Source: Actinomycetes bacterium | GTDB lineage: Bacteria; Actinomycetota; Actinomycetes; S36-B12; UBA5976 | Direction of reading: 5' to 3' | Assembly (NCBI GenBank): GCA_021784375.1 | Contig: JAJXSV010000014.1 | Location: 1-19,282, forward strand | Length of the DNA stretch: 19,282 bases | Shown here: in pieces, positions 7,977-14,978 of the stretch | How positions within the stretch are numbered: position 1 is the first letter of the stretch | Layout of the letters: each line of letters starts with the position of its first letter | Program-made: the position numbers and the translations under genes | Notes under the pieces: generated by a model | Told to the model about the DNA's origin: nothing | Seen by the model: only the letters and a program-made list of their open reading frames with translations | The model's database searches: none

Positions 7977-9308
7977 TCAGCAGCCGGCGAATGAGGCCGC
8001 GAGGGCGTCGATGGCGAGTCGCGTCCTGATGCGCACCGGCTCGCTGTCCTTCACCCCGTTGATGATGATGGCGAAGGGCCGGGTGATGCCGGACTGTGCG
8101 GGCGCGTAGCCGGCCAGTGAGATGACGTCCCTGAGTGAGCCTGTCTTGGCCGCGAGCACACCCCTCACGCATTTCGACGGCTTCGTCGCATAGCGCTTCT
8201 TCAAGGTGCCATCGACGCCGGCCCGGGGGAGTAGCGAGCGCAGAACCTGGGTGCGCGGGTGGAGCGCGGCGATGCGCAGGGTCTGGGCCACGGCGAGGGG
8301 CGTCATGCGATTGGCGCGCGAGAGCCCCGCGCCGTCCACCAGCCTGACCGCCTTGGTGGGGACGCCCATATGCCGGAGCTGCGTCAAGGCGAAGCCGCGG
8401 GCGTCTGCCCAGCTCGCCCCGTGCCCGGCGGCGATGGAGGAGAGGCGGAAGGCCATCTCTGCGATGTCGTTGTCGGAGTACCAGAGCATGTCGCGCAGCG
8501 TCGACTTCAGGGTGTAGCCACTGATGGCGCTGATGCGGGTGCCGGTGGAGACCGTCCGGCCCGTGAACGGCACCCGCACCCCATCGGCCGCGAGGGCCCG
8601 CCGGAAGATCCTGCCGGCGTCGATGCCGGAGTCGGCGACCCGGCGCTGGTCGACGACGAGGGCGCGCACCGGGCGCTCCTCGACGGGCACCTGTGCTGCC
8701 ACCACGCCGGGTTGCAGTGAGGGGGCCGGGAACAGGGAGTCGTCGATGGTGAGCCGCTTCGGCGAGGCGCCCATCGCCGTGAGCGTCTCCACCGTGGTGG
8801 CGGCGAGGGTGTCGACCTGGGCGGACGTGAGCGCAGGGTCACCGCCGCCGACGAGCGTCAGTGTCCCGGTGGCGCTGTCGAAGTCGACGCTGGTGACCGG
8901 CTTCCACTCGGGTCCGAGGACCTCGAGTGCGATGGTCGCGGTGATGACCTTCATGGTGGAGGCCGGCATGAGCGCAGCCGTCGGCCGGTTGGTCCAGAGT
9001 GTGGTGCCGTCGGCGTTCATCGCGACCTCGCCGGACTGTGCGGGGACCGGCAGCCGCTGGGCCCGGTTCCGTATCAGCGTGAGCACCCGGCCCAGATCCG
9101 CGGCGTCCATGGTCGGCGCGGCGATCGGGGCGACGGCGGTGTGCGTGTCCGGCGTGGCGGTGAGGGTCTCATCCGCCCAGGCCGCCATGGGGGCCACCGC
9201 CACCAGTGCCGCCACGAGCAGTCGCCCGCCGATGTGCGAGCGCAGAGGCCGGCGGCGGGGCCCGGCGATGGACGACGCCCGCGACGCGCGCCGCTGCCTG
9301 AGATGCAC
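7977..9308 (-). CDS. dacB: D-alanyl-D-alanine carboxypeptidase/endopeptidase (PBP4 type)
   Basis: From the GTG at 9308 the protein has 443 residues. It trims or cleaves cross-links in peptidoglycan outside the membrane. The three penicillin-binding motifs are present: STMK at 117-120 (nucleophile Ser117), SDN at 278-280 and KTGS at 388-391, with the PBP4-type insertion between the first two. An Arg-rich N-terminus followed by a hydrophobic segment (about 27-44, ending AAWADE) is a signal peptide, possibly Sec. The GTG at 9308 is preferred because TACCCT lies exactly six bases upstream, as at other leaderless genes here; an in-frame GTG at 9377 would add 23 residues rich in Pro, Gly and Arg. 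It is divergent from murI with about 110 bases between starts. Confidence 0.93.
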   Translation of the reverse strand: MHLRQRRASRASSIAGPRRRPLRSHIGGRLLVAALVAVAPMAAWADETLTATPDTHTAVAPIAAPTMDAADLGRVLTLIRNRAQRLPVPAQSGEVAMNADGTTLWTNRPTAALMPASTMKVITATIALEVLGPEWKPVTSVDFDSATGTLTLVGGGDPALTSAQVDTLAATTVETLTAMGASPKRLTIDDSLFPAPSLQPGVVAAQVPVEERPVRALVVDQRRVADSGIDAGRIFRRALAADGVRVPFTGRTVSTGTRISAISGYTLKSTLRDMLWYSDNDIAEMAFRLSSIAAGHGASWADARGFALTQLRHMGVPTKAVRLVDGAGLSRANRMTPLAVAQTLRIAALHPRTQVLRSLLPRAGVDGTLKKRYATKPSKCVRGVLAAKTGSLRDVISLAGYAPAQSGITRPFAIIINGVKDSEPVRIRTRLAIDALAASFAGC

Positions 9309-9320
9309 CTGCCAAGGGTA
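9306..9320 (-). promoter_or_regulatory. Leaderless promoter of dacB
   Basis: The minus strand reads TACCCT (9320-9315), six bases (TGGCAG), then GTG (9308-9306). This position argues for the shorter start. Confidence 0.5.
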
Positions 9321-9408
9321 CCGGCGCCGCCGGGCCCGAGCGTCCGCGCTGCCCGGCCCGGGCGGTCCTGCGACCACGCCACGGGACCGGGCGCGGCTCG
9401 TCGTTCGC

Positions 9409-9423
9409 TAGCCTTGCAGCATG
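9409..9423 (+). promoter_or_regulatory. Leaderless promoter of murI
   Basis: TAGCCT (9409-9414) lies six bases before the ATG at 9421. No Shine-Dalgarno is present in between. Confidence 0.55.
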
Positions 9424-10242
9424 GCTTCAGCGCTGGATCGAGAGCAGGCGATCGGCGTGTTCGACTCCGGTGTGGGTGGGCTCACGGTGGCCCGTGCGAT
9501 CATCGACCAGCTGCCCAACGAGCAGGTCCTGTACGTCGGCGACACGGCTCGTGGGCCCTACGGCCCGCGCCCCCTCGCCGAGGTGCGCAGCTTCGCGCTC
9601 GAGATCATGGACGGACTCGTGGAGCGAGGCGTCAAGGCCATCGTCATCGCCTGCAACACGGCCAGCGCAGCGGTGCTGCGGGACGCCCGTGAGCGCTACG
9701 AGATCCCGGTGGTGGAGGTCATCCAGCCGGCAGCGCGCAGGGCCGCCAGGACCACCCGCAATGGCCGTATAGGGGTCATCGGCACGCAGGCCACCATCAC
9801 CAGCGGGGTCTACGAGGACGCACTCGCGGCGCTCCCGGATGTCACCGTCGTCTCCGCTGCCTGCCCCTCCTTCGTCGGCTTCGTGGAGGCCGGCATCACG
9901 ACCGGGCCCGAACTGCTCAACGATGCCCACCGGTACCTGGACCCGCTGGCCGCCGAGGACATCGACACGCTGGTGCTCGGATGCACGCACTACCCGCTGC
10001 TCACCGGCGTGATCCAGTACGTCGTCGGCGAGGACGTGGCCCTGGTGTCCAGCGCGGAGGAGACGGCGAAGGACGTCTACCGCATGCTCACCACCAACGA
10101 CCTGCTGCGGCCCGCGACCTCGGTGCCTGCCCGGCACGACTTCCTGGCGACCGGCGATCCCGCCCCCTTCGCGGAGCTCGGTCGACGCATACTCGGCACC
10201 GCGGTATCGCCCGAGCACGCCTCCTTCGGCGTTCTCCGCTGA
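9421..10242 (+). CDS. murI: Glutamate racemase
   Basis: The 273-residue protein converts L-glutamate to D-glutamate for peptidoglycan precursors in the cytoplasm. The two-cysteine acid/base site is clear: Cys78 in VIACNTASA and Cys188 in [11 protein letters not shown], with Asp15-Ser16 in GVFDSGVGG and His190 following the second cysteine. Length is typical. In many actinobacteria murI is followed by a metallo-beta-lactamase-fold gene and then rph and rdgB; here rph follows directly after 83 bases. Confidence 0.98.
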   Translation: MASALDREQAIGVFDSGVGGLTVARAIIDQLPNEQVLYVGDTARGPYGPRPLAEVRSFALEIMDGLVERGVKAIVIACNTASAAVLRDARERYEIPVVEVIQPAARRAARTTRNGRIGVIGTQATITSGVYEDALAALPDVTVVSAACPSFVGFVEAGITTGPELLNDAHRYLDPLAAEDIDTLVLGCTHYPLLTGVIQYVVGEDVALVSSAEETAKDVYRMLTTNDLLRPATSVPARHDFLATGDPAPFAELGRRILGTAVSPEHASFGVLR

Positions 10243-10273
10243 CACCGCGGCTGCGGGTCACTCCCGACCCTGC

Positions 10274-10311
10274 TGAGCCACGGCAGCTTTGGCGATGACG
10301 AGCGTGGCTCA
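10274..10311. repeat. Inverted repeat at the murI-rph junction
   Basis: TGAGCCACG (10274-10282) and CGTGGCTCA (10303-10311) are perfect 9-base complements with a 20-base spacer. The repeat follows the murI stop by 31 bases and ends three bases before the rph -10 box. It could be a murI terminator or an operator over the rph -35 region. Confidence 0.5.
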
Positions 10312-10313
10312 TC

Positions 10314-10328
10314 TACGGTTACGCCATG
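10314..10328 (+). promoter_or_regulatory. Leaderless promoter of rph-rdgB
   Basis: TACGGT (10314-10319) is followed by six bases and ATG at 10326, without a Shine-Dalgarno. Confidence 0.5.
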
Positions 10329-11048
10329 CGATCCGATGGCCGTGCCAATACCCAACTCCGCCCTGTGAGCTTCGAGCGCGGCTGGTCCGCGCACGCCGAG
10401 GGCTCGTGCCTGGTGGCGTTCGGCGAGACCAAGGTGCTGTGCACCGCATCGTTCACCGAGGGCGTCCCGCGTTGGCGCAAGGACAGCGGCCTCGGTTGGG
10501 TGACGGCGGAGTACGCCATGCTGCCGCGGGCCACCACCACGCGCAATGACCGGGAATCGGTGAAGGGCAGGCTCGGCGGGCGCACCCAGGAGATCTCGCG
10601 GCTGATCGGCCGCTCGCTGCGCGCCGCCATCGACCTCTCCCATCTGGGCGAGAACTCCATTGTCATCGACTGCGATGTGCTGCAGGCCGATGGCGGCACT
10701 CGCACCGCTGCGATCACCGGCGCCTGGGTCGCCCTCTACGACGCGCTCGCCTGGGCACAGGAACGCTCCATCGTGCGCGATGTGCGCGCTGCGTTGCCCC
10801 ACTCCGTGGCCGCCGTCAGCGTCGGCATCATCGATGACGAGACGCGCCTCGACCTGCACTACGCGGATGATGTGCGCGCGGATACGGACATGAACGTCGT
10901 CATGACCGGCGACGGCCTCTTCGTCGAGGTCCAGGGCACGGCGGAGGGTGCGCCCTTCGATCGCGCACGGCTCGATGAGCTGCTGTCGCTGGCCTCCGCC
11001 GGCTGCGCCGAGTTGGCCGCGCTGCAGCGCGCCGCCGTTGGCGCCTGA
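10326..11048 (+). CDS. rph: Ribonuclease PH
   Basis: The 240-residue protein is a phosphate-dependent 3'-5' exoribonuclease that trims tRNA precursors and acts on structured RNA 3' ends as a hexameric ring. Conserved features are RPVSFERG near residue 12, [17 protein letters not shown] with phosphate-binding Arg86, and [13 protein letters not shown] at 116-128 containing Arg126. Length matches the family. Its stop is two bases from the rdgB start, so the two are one operon. Two tRNA-Leu genes lie downstream on the other strand and, as printed, encode no CCA end. Confidence 0.98.
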   Translation: MRSDGRANTQLRPVSFERGWSAHAEGSCLVAFGETKVLCTASFTEGVPRWRKDSGLGWVTAEYAMLPRATTTRNDRESVKGRLGGRTQEISRLIGRSLRAAIDLSHLGENSIVIDCDVLQADGGTRTAAITGAWVALYDALAWAQERSIVRDVRAALPHSVAAVSVGIIDDETRLDLHYADDVRADTDMNVVMTGDGLFVEVQGTAEGAPFDRARLDELLSLASAGCAELAALQRAAVGA

Positions 11049-11050
11049 CC

Positions 11051-11650
11051 ATGCGGGTGGTCTTCGCGACGGGCAACGCGCACAAGGTCGGTGAGGTGCA
11101 GCGCATCCTCGACACGGCGAGCGCCGCCATCGAGGTCCTGTCCCTGCGTGACTGGCCGGATGCCCCGACCCCGGTGGAGGACGGCGCGACCTTCGCGGAC
11201 AACGCCTTGATCAAGGCCCGCGCCATCGCGAGGCACACCGGCTTGCCCGCCATCGCCGACGATTCCGGCATCTGCGTGGACGCCCTCAACGGCATGCCAG
11301 GGATCTTCTCCGCCCGCTGGAGCGGGGCGCACGGACGCGACGCGGAGAACCTCGAGCTGCTGCTCGGCCAGATGCAGGAGGTGCCCGACGGCAGGCGCGG
11401 CGCGCGATTCGTCTGCGCCGCCGCCATCGTCACCCCGGCCGGCGCGGAGCGCGTGGTCGAGGGCACCATCGATGGGGTGCTCATCCGTGAGCGGCGGGGC
11501 GCTGGCGGCTTCGGCTACGACCCCATCTTCAAACCCCACGGGTACAGCGTCACCACGGCGGAACTCAGCGCGGAGGAGAAGGACGCCATCAGCCACCGTG
11601 GAGCGGCCTTCCGCGCACTGGCTCCGGTGATCGCCGAACTCCTCGGCTGA
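11051..11650 (+). CDS. rdgB: RdgB/HAM1 XTP/dITP pyrophosphatase
   Basis: The 199-residue protein hydrolyses non-canonical purine triphosphates (XTP, ITP, dITP) to monophosphates, keeping deaminated bases out of nucleic acids. Visible motifs are FATGNAHKVGEV (TGN and Lys12 bind the nucleotide), LPAIADDSGICVDAL with the metal-binding acidic pair at 70-71, GGFGYDPIF and SHRGAAFRAL. It is translationally close to rph: two bases separate the stop and ATG. This pairing is widely conserved in actinobacteria. Confidence 0.97.
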   Translation: MRVVFATGNAHKVGEVQRILDTASAAIEVLSLRDWPDAPTPVEDGATFADNALIKARAIARHTGLPAIADDSGICVDALNGMPGIFSARWSGAHGRDAENLELLLGQMQEVPDGRRGARFVCAAAIVTPAGAERVVEGTIDGVLIRERRGAGGFGYDPIFKPHGYSVTTAELSAEEKDAISHRGAAFRALAPVIAELLG

Positions 11651-11666
11651 GCACGCGCCCGTCCTC

Positions 11667-11720
11667 CATCTGCAGCGCACAGATGACCCACTGCGAGCTG
11701 CCCTCGACGATCACTCGTCG
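11667..11720. terminator. Two small hairpins between rdgB and the tRNA genes
   Basis: CATCTG (11667-11672) pairs with CAGATG (11680-11685), and CGACGA (11705-11710) pairs with TCGTCG (11715-11720) around the loop TCAC. They lie between the rdgB stop and the 3' end of a convergent tRNA gene, so each may terminate one strand. Neither has a U-tract. Confidence 0.4.
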
Positions 11721-11726
11721 GCCCTG

Positions 11727-11807
11727 TACGGATGGCGGGACTCGAACCCGCACGCCTTGCGGCCGAGGCTTTTAAGGCCCCTGCGTCTGCCATTCCGCCA
11801 CATCCGC
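11727..11807 (-). tRNA. tRNA-Leu, anticodon UAA
   Basis: The minus strand folds as a class II tRNA of 81 bases. The acceptor GCGGATG pairs with CATCCGT (with a G-U end pair), followed by discriminator A. The anticodon stem GGGGC/GCCTC encloses the loop CTTAAAA, giving anticodon TAA. A long variable arm and the T-loop GTTCGAGTC are present. CCA is not encoded. It reads UUA, the rarest leucine codon in high-GC actinobacteria, and corresponds to bldA of Streptomyces. Confidence 0.95.
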
Positions 11808-11824
11808 GCCTTCGGTCGTGCACG

Positions 11825-11906
11825 TGCGGGCGAGGGGACTTGAACCCCTACGCCTTGCGGCACAGGAACCTAAATCCTGCGTGTCTGCCTGTTCCACCAC
11901 GCCCGC
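11825..11906 (-). tRNA. tRNA-Leu, anticodon UAG
   Basis: The minus strand gives an 82-base class II tRNA. The acceptor GCGGGCG pairs perfectly with CGCCCGC, followed by discriminator A. The anticodon stem CAGGA/TCCTG encloses the loop TTTAGGT, giving anticodon TAG (reads CUA and related CUN codons). A long variable arm and the T-loop GTTCAAGTC are present. CCA is not encoded. It lies 17 bases upstream of the UAA gene, so both are probably one transcript; a TAGGCT -10 candidate is at 11942-11937. Confidence 0.95.
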
Positions 11907-11975
11907 GTGCCCCGGGTCGTGCCCGCGACCAGGCAAAGCCTAGGCGGACGCACTGCGGGTGCGGGGTCGGCAGCG

Positions 11976-11990
11976 TAGGCTGACCGCATG
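11976..11990 (+). promoter_or_regulatory. Leaderless promoter of the DUF3618 gene
   Basis: TAGGCT (11976-11981), six bases, then ATG at 11988. No Shine-Dalgarno is present. Confidence 0.55.
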
Positions 11991-12257
11991 GATCGCAAGC
12001 CCCAGGAAATCATCAGCGACATCGATGCGACGCGTGACCGCTTGGTCACCAACCTCGACGAGATTGCCGACCGCCTGCAGCCGGAGGAGATCGCCAAGCG
12101 CACATTGGCCAAGGGGGAGCGCACGGTCAAGCGGGCGTACGGCCAGGTCAAGGACTTCTACGTCGACGATGTGAGCGGGGAGATCCGCCAGGACCGGGCC
12201 ATGAAGAGCGGTGCCATCGCAGTCGGCCTGCTGGTGCTGCGCAAGCTCCTGAAGTAG
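11988..12257 (+). CDS. DUF3618 domain protein
   Basis: The 89-residue protein starts with the DUF3618 pattern (EIISDIDATRDRLVTNLDEI, then ADRLQPEEIAKR). The body is a charged helical region (about 1-70) and the last 20 residues (SGAIAVGLLVLRKLLK) form a short hydrophobic stretch with a basic end, suggesting membrane attachment. The family is common in actinobacteria and has no known biochemical role. From general knowledge, it often sits near tRNA-Leu and bcp, as here. It probably shares a transcript with the transporter gene three bases downstream. Confidence 0.88.
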   Translation: MDRKPQEIISDIDATRDRLVTNLDEIADRLQPEEIAKRTLAKGERTVKRAYGQVKDFYVDDVSGEIRQDRAMKSGAIAVGLLVLRKLLK

Positions 12258-12260
12258 CAC

Positions 12261-12995
12261 TTGCACGTCCTCGTCATCCTGGCCATCGCGGGTGTGATCG
12301 CCGGGCTCATCAACGGCGTCGTCGGCGGCGCCAGCCTCATGACCTTCCCGCTGCTGGTGGCCACCGGCCTGACTCCGGTGCAGGCCGCGGTCACCAACAT
12401 CGTGGGCATGGGAGGAGGGAACAGCTTCGCGCTGCTCCCGCACGCCCGCGCACGACGCCCCCTCTTCCGTCGGTGGCTGCGCCCGGCTGCCATCACGGGC
12501 TTCGGCGCCGTCATCGGCGCCACCCTGCTCCGCGTGTCCCCACCCCACGTCTTCGGGGCCATCGTCCCCGTGCTCGTGGCCCTCGCGACCATCACCATGC
12601 TCCTGCCCAGGCCGGCGCTGCAGCCGCACGGCTCGGGGCATGCCCACACCAACTGGCGCCTCTGGGGCAGTGGCGTCTACTGCGGCTTCTTCGGTGCCGG
12701 CATGGGCGTCATCAGCATCGCGGTGCTGGCGCGCGACGGTCGCCTCGACATGCGTGAGGTCGCCATCATCAAGAACCTCGTGATCGCCACGGCGAACACG
12801 GTGGCGACGGTCTACTTCCTCACCCTGGGCGGGGTCGATATCCCCCGCGCCGCCACCCTCTTCGTGAGCTCGGGCGTGGGCGGATTCCTCAGCAGCCGGG
12901 TCATCGATCGCTCCAACCCCGAGCTGCTGCGCTGGCTCGTCGTGCTCATCGGCGTCGCGTCGTCCGTGTATTTGACCCTTCGCCTGTTCCGCTAG
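12261..12995 (+). CDS. Sulfite exporter TauE/SafE family membrane protein
   Basis: This 244-residue protein has the TauE/SafE (DUF81) layout of two homologous halves, about seven or eight membrane helices. Each half begins with a Gly-rich helix: GLINGVVGGASLMTFPLLVA near the N-terminus and YCGFFGAGMGVISIAVLA in the middle. The family exports sulfite, sulfoacetate or other organic anions; the substrate cannot be told. The only reasonable start is TTG at 12261, three bases after the DUF3618 stop, which implies translational coupling; the next candidate is GTG at 12294. The stop overlaps the promoter region of the TetR gene. Confidence 0.9.
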   Translation: MHVLVILAIAGVIAGLINGVVGGASLMTFPLLVATGLTPVQAAVTNIVGMGGGNSFALLPHARARRPLFRRWLRPAAITGFGAVIGATLLRVSPPHVFGAIVPVLVALATITMLLPRPALQPHGSGHAHTNWRLWGSGVYCGFFGAGMGVISIAVLARDGRLDMREVAIIKNLVIATANTVATVYFLTLGGVDIPRAATLFVSSGVGGFLSSRVIDRSNPELLRWLVVLIGVASSVYLTLRLFR

Positions 12996-13011
12996 ATATC
13001 CTGTTCGTGTG
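12972..13011 (+). promoter_or_regulatory. Leaderless promoter of the TetR gene
   Basis: TATCCT (12997-13002) is followed by six bases and GTG at 13009. TTGACC at 12972-12977 is a -35 candidate at a long 19-base spacing. The promoter overlaps the last codons of the transporter gene. Confidence 0.55.
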
Positions 13012-13659
13012 ACGCCTGATCCCGGACTCGACCGACGAGCCACCCCCCGCCAGGCGCGCGCTCGGGATCGCGTCGAGGCGATCCTGGTCGCGGCCCGCGA
13101 GATCATCGAGAACGACGGGGTGGAGCCCCTCTCGACGCAGCGCATCGCCAAGGTTGCGGGCATCCCCGTCGGGAGCGTTTACCAGTTCTTCCCGAACAAG
13201 CATTCCATCGTGCTCGAGTTGGCCAAGCGCTCGCTCGTTCCCATGAACCACCTGCTCGATGCGACCAGTCCGGCGCCCGTCGACGATGAGGCCTGGTGGG
13301 CCTGGTGGGAGGCGTACCTCGACGCACTGATCGCGATGTGGCGCGAGGACTCGAGCGGTGGGGCGATCTGGTCCGCGTGTGCCGGGACGCCCGAGTTGTG
13401 GGCCCGTGCCTGGCAGCTCGAGCAGGAGTATGCGCGCGGTGTCGCGGGACTGCTCTCTCCCCTGTTCCCACACGACAGTGTGCAGGTGCAGGAACGACGG
13501 GCGGTCATCCTGTCGCGCATGATCGCGTTCGGTCTCGACTGCGCCTGGTTCAGCGGCAAATGGGATCAGGCGGCTGCCGACCTGGTGAAGCGGTCGGCCG
13601 TGGCCGCGCTGGCCGCGGAGATCGCTGCGGCGAAGGTAGCGGCGGGCTCGCGTCGCTGA
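13009..13659 (+). CDS. TetR family transcriptional regulator
   Basis: The 216-residue protein has a typical N-terminal TetR DNA-binding domain: RVEAILVAAREIIENDGVE at about 21-39, then the helix-turn-helix STQRIAKVAGIPVGSVYQFF (42-61) and the following PNKHSIV. The C-terminal ligand-binding region (70-216) is Trp-rich near residues 98-105 (EAWWAWWE) and resembles no subgroup I can name. It has its own promoter. The target could be the transporter just upstream or its own gene; no clear palindromic operator stands out. Codon use and GC look like the neighbours. Confidence 0.95.
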   Translation: MTPDPGLDRRATPRQARARDRVEAILVAAREIIENDGVEPLSTQRIAKVAGIPVGSVYQFFPNKHSIVLELAKRSLVPMNHLLDATSPAPVDDEAWWAWWEAYLDALIAMWREDSSGGAIWSACAGTPELWARAWQLEQEYARGVAGLLSPLFPHDSVQVQERRAVILSRMIAFGLDCAWFSGKWDQAAADLVKRSAVAALAAEIAAAKVAAGSRR

Positions 13660-13886
13660 CGCCAGGCGCACGGCCGCCGCGGCGAGCGGTCTTGAGGACC
13701 CCGTCCGCGCATTCTGGGAATATCCGACACGCCGAGTTATTGCTTGACAGCAAAGGGTTTTCGAGCGCACCCTGTTCGTGTTCGGTTCGTCCCAATGGCG
13801 AAAGGATCAGACGCTTCAGGCGCATACGATCACAAAGTGTTGAGGCCGGTACGAGTGCCGAACTTGCCCCCGCAACCGTCTAGGAA

Positions 13887-13922
13887 ATGAGGCAGATGAC
13901 GATTCCGGTAGACAACAGATGA
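13887..13922 (+). CDS. Tiny reading frame before the terminator
   Basis: ATG at 13887 gives 11 residues (MRQMTIPVDNR); an internal ATG at 13896 has GAGG three bases upstream. The stop codon touches the left arm of the hairpin. It could be a leader-type peptide, but chance is likely. Confidence 0.15.
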   Translation: MRQMTIPVDNR

Positions 13923-13952
13923 AGCGGCCGTGAAGAGATTCGCGGCCGCTTC
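13921..13952. terminator. Hairpin terminator between TetR gene and bcp
   Basis: GAAGCGGCCG (13921-13930) pairs perfectly with CGGCCGCTTC (13943-13952) around a 12-base loop. The plus strand continues TTGTTG, a weak U-rich tail. On the minus strand it begins 20 bases after the bcp stop, so it may work in both directions. Confidence 0.75.
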
Positions 13953-13972
13953 TTGTTGCCCGTCGGTGGGCC

Positions 13973-14440
13973 TCAGACCTCGAGGTCGCGCACCAGCCGC
14001 GCGACGTGCCCAGTGGCCTTGTGGCCGTACATCACGCGCTCCAGGCGGCCGTCGGCGTCCACGATGAAGGTGGAGCGGATGACACCGATCGAGGTGCGCC
14101 CGTACATCTGCTTCTCACCCCAGGTGCCGTACGCCTCGTGGACCGCCTTGTCGGGGTCACTCAACAGCGGGAACGGCAGATGGTTGTCCGTCTTGAACTT
14201 GTTGAGCGCGTCTCGATGGTCTGGCGAGATCCCGAGTACGACGTAGCCGGCATCCAGCAGGCGCTGGTGATGGTCCCGGAAGTCACAGGCCTCAGTCGTG
14301 CAGCCAGGCGTGCCGGCGGCGGGGTAGAAGTACACGATGACGCGACGCCCGCGCTGGTCGCCCAGCGAGACCGCCCGGCCATCGGCATCGGTGAGGTTGA
14401 AGTCGGGCGCCGGTTCGCCCACGAGCAGCTGCTTCGTCAT
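13973..14440 (-). CDS. bcp: Thioredoxin-dependent thiol peroxidase (BCP/PrxQ)
   Basis: The 155-residue cytoplasmic peroxiredoxin reduces hydrogen peroxide and organic peroxides. The peroxidatic cysteine is Cys47 in PAAGTPGCTTEACDFRD and the resolving cysteine is Cys52, five residues later as in E. coli BCP. Other family motifs are VGEPAPDFNLTDADG and LPFPLLSDPDKAVHEAYG. The ATG at 14440 is chosen because TACGTT lies exactly six bases upstream and the protein then has the usual length; a longer frame from 14533 would run through the thioredoxin promoter. It is divergent from the thioredoxin gene, its likely reductant. Confidence 0.97.
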   Translation of the reverse strand: MTKQLLVGEPAPDFNLTDADGRAVSLGDQRGRRVIVYFYPAAGTPGCTTEACDFRDHHQRLLDAGYVVLGISPDHRDALNKFKTDNHLPFPLLSDPDKAVHEAYGTWGEKQMYGRTSIGVIRSTFIVDADGRLERVMYGHKATGHVARLVRDLEV

Positions 14441-14452
14441 GCCTGCAACGTA
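14438..14452 (-). promoter_or_regulatory. Leaderless promoter of bcp
   Basis: The minus strand reads TACGTT (14452-14447), six bases (GCAGGC), then ATG (14440-14438). Confidence 0.55.
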
Positions 14453-14496
14453 CGCCGCACCGCGGGGCGCGGGAATATACCCGCCGGGGTACCCGT

Positions 14497-14521
14497 TATC
14501 CTTGGCGACACTGCTGGGAGG
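14497..14521 (+). promoter_or_regulatory. Thioredoxin -10 box and ribosome site
   Basis: TATCCT at 14497-14502 is a -10 match and GGGAGG at 14516-14521 is the ribosome site, five bases before the ATG at 14527. The 86-base gap to bcp must hold both divergent promoters. Confidence 0.5.
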
Positions 14522-14526
14522 CAATG

Positions 14527-14913
14527 ATGGCAACAGTGAACCTCACGATGGAGACCTTCGAGTCGACGGTTCTCGGCGAGGGCATTGTCCTTGTGGACCT
14601 GTGGGCCGCGTGGTGCGGTCCCTGTCGCATGTTCGCACCGGTGTACGACGCCGCCTCCGAGGCGCGTCCGCACGTCACCTTCGCCAAGGTCGACACCGAG
14701 GCCGAGCAGCAACTGGCCGGTGCCCTCGGCGTCTCGTCCATTCCGACGCTCATGATGTTCCGCGACGGCATCCTCCTCTACAACGAGGCCGGTGCCCTGC
14801 CTGCGCCTGCCCTCGAGGACCTCATCAGCCAGGTCGAGGCACTCGACATGGACGTGGTGCGCGCCGAGATCGCGAAGTTGGACCACGAGCACAGTTCGGA
14901 AGCACACGCCTGA
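14527..14913 (+). CDS. trxA: Thioredoxin
   Basis: The 128-residue protein has the thioredoxin fold with active site WCGPC at 29-33 and the cis-proline Pro73 in SSIPTLMMF. It reduces disulfides in the cytoplasm and can recycle the adjacent peroxiredoxin. It is about 20 residues longer than standard thioredoxin (about 105-110); the extra C-terminal tail ends in a charged His-containing segment (LDHEHSSEAHA). The two tandem ATGs (14524 and 14527) differ by one residue; the second is better spaced from GGGAGG. Confidence 0.96.
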   Translation: MATVNLTMETFESTVLGEGIVLVDLWAAWCGPCRMFAPVYDAASEARPHVTFAKVDTEAEQQLAGALGVSSIPTLMMFRDGILLYNEAGALPAPALEDLISQVEALDMDVVRAEIAKLDHEHSSEAHA

Positions 14914-14963
14914 GCGCAAGCCTCCTGGCCCTGCTGCCCTGTCGTCCGGTGGAGCATCACTGA

Positions 14964-14978
14964 CACAATCGGACCATG
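14964..14978 (+). promoter_or_regulatory. Leaderless promoter of the phosphofructokinase gene
   Basis: CACAAT (14964-14969), six bases, then ATG at 14976. No Shine-Dalgarno is present. The -10 match has C at its first position. Confidence 0.45.

Larger units (their letters stand above)
13780..13958 (+). ncRNA. Possible small RNA ending at a hairpin terminator
   Basis: TTGACA-N18-CACCCT (13744-13773) would start a transcript near 13780, and the hairpin at 13921-13952 followed by TTGTTG would end it, giving about 180 bases. No known RNA family is recognised. The hairpin may instead only serve bcp or the TetR gene, so the call is speculative. Confidence 0.25.
13660..13972. other. Spacer between TetR gene and bcp
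   Basis: This 313-base region holds no clear gene. It contains TTGACA at 13744-13749 with CACCCT 18 bases later, a short stem (CGGTA-CGAG-TGCCG, 13845-13858), a tiny reading frame (13887-13922) and a strong hairpin terminator (13921-13952). From about 13740 to 13900 its base composition is less GC-rich than the genes around it. Confidence 0.6.

Noticed and set aside
11667..11720. tRNA-linked integration site
   Set aside because: The tRNA 3' ends show no direct repeat of their T-arm sequence nearby and no integrase gene is in the window.
13845..13882. 6C RNA or riboswitch in the spacer
   Set aside because: Only one C-rich loop (TTGC-CCCC-GCAA) is present, while 6C RNA needs two; no conserved riboswitch core was recognised.
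13296..13883. 195-codon plus-strand frame overlapping the TetR gene and the spacer
   Set aside because: Its first half lies in another frame of a certain TetR gene, and its last 45 codons have no ribosome site, start or family resemblance.
14441..14533. Longer bcp start at 14533
   Set aside because: The added 31 residues would cover the thioredoxin promoter and ribosome site, and the standard BCP N-terminus starts at 14440.
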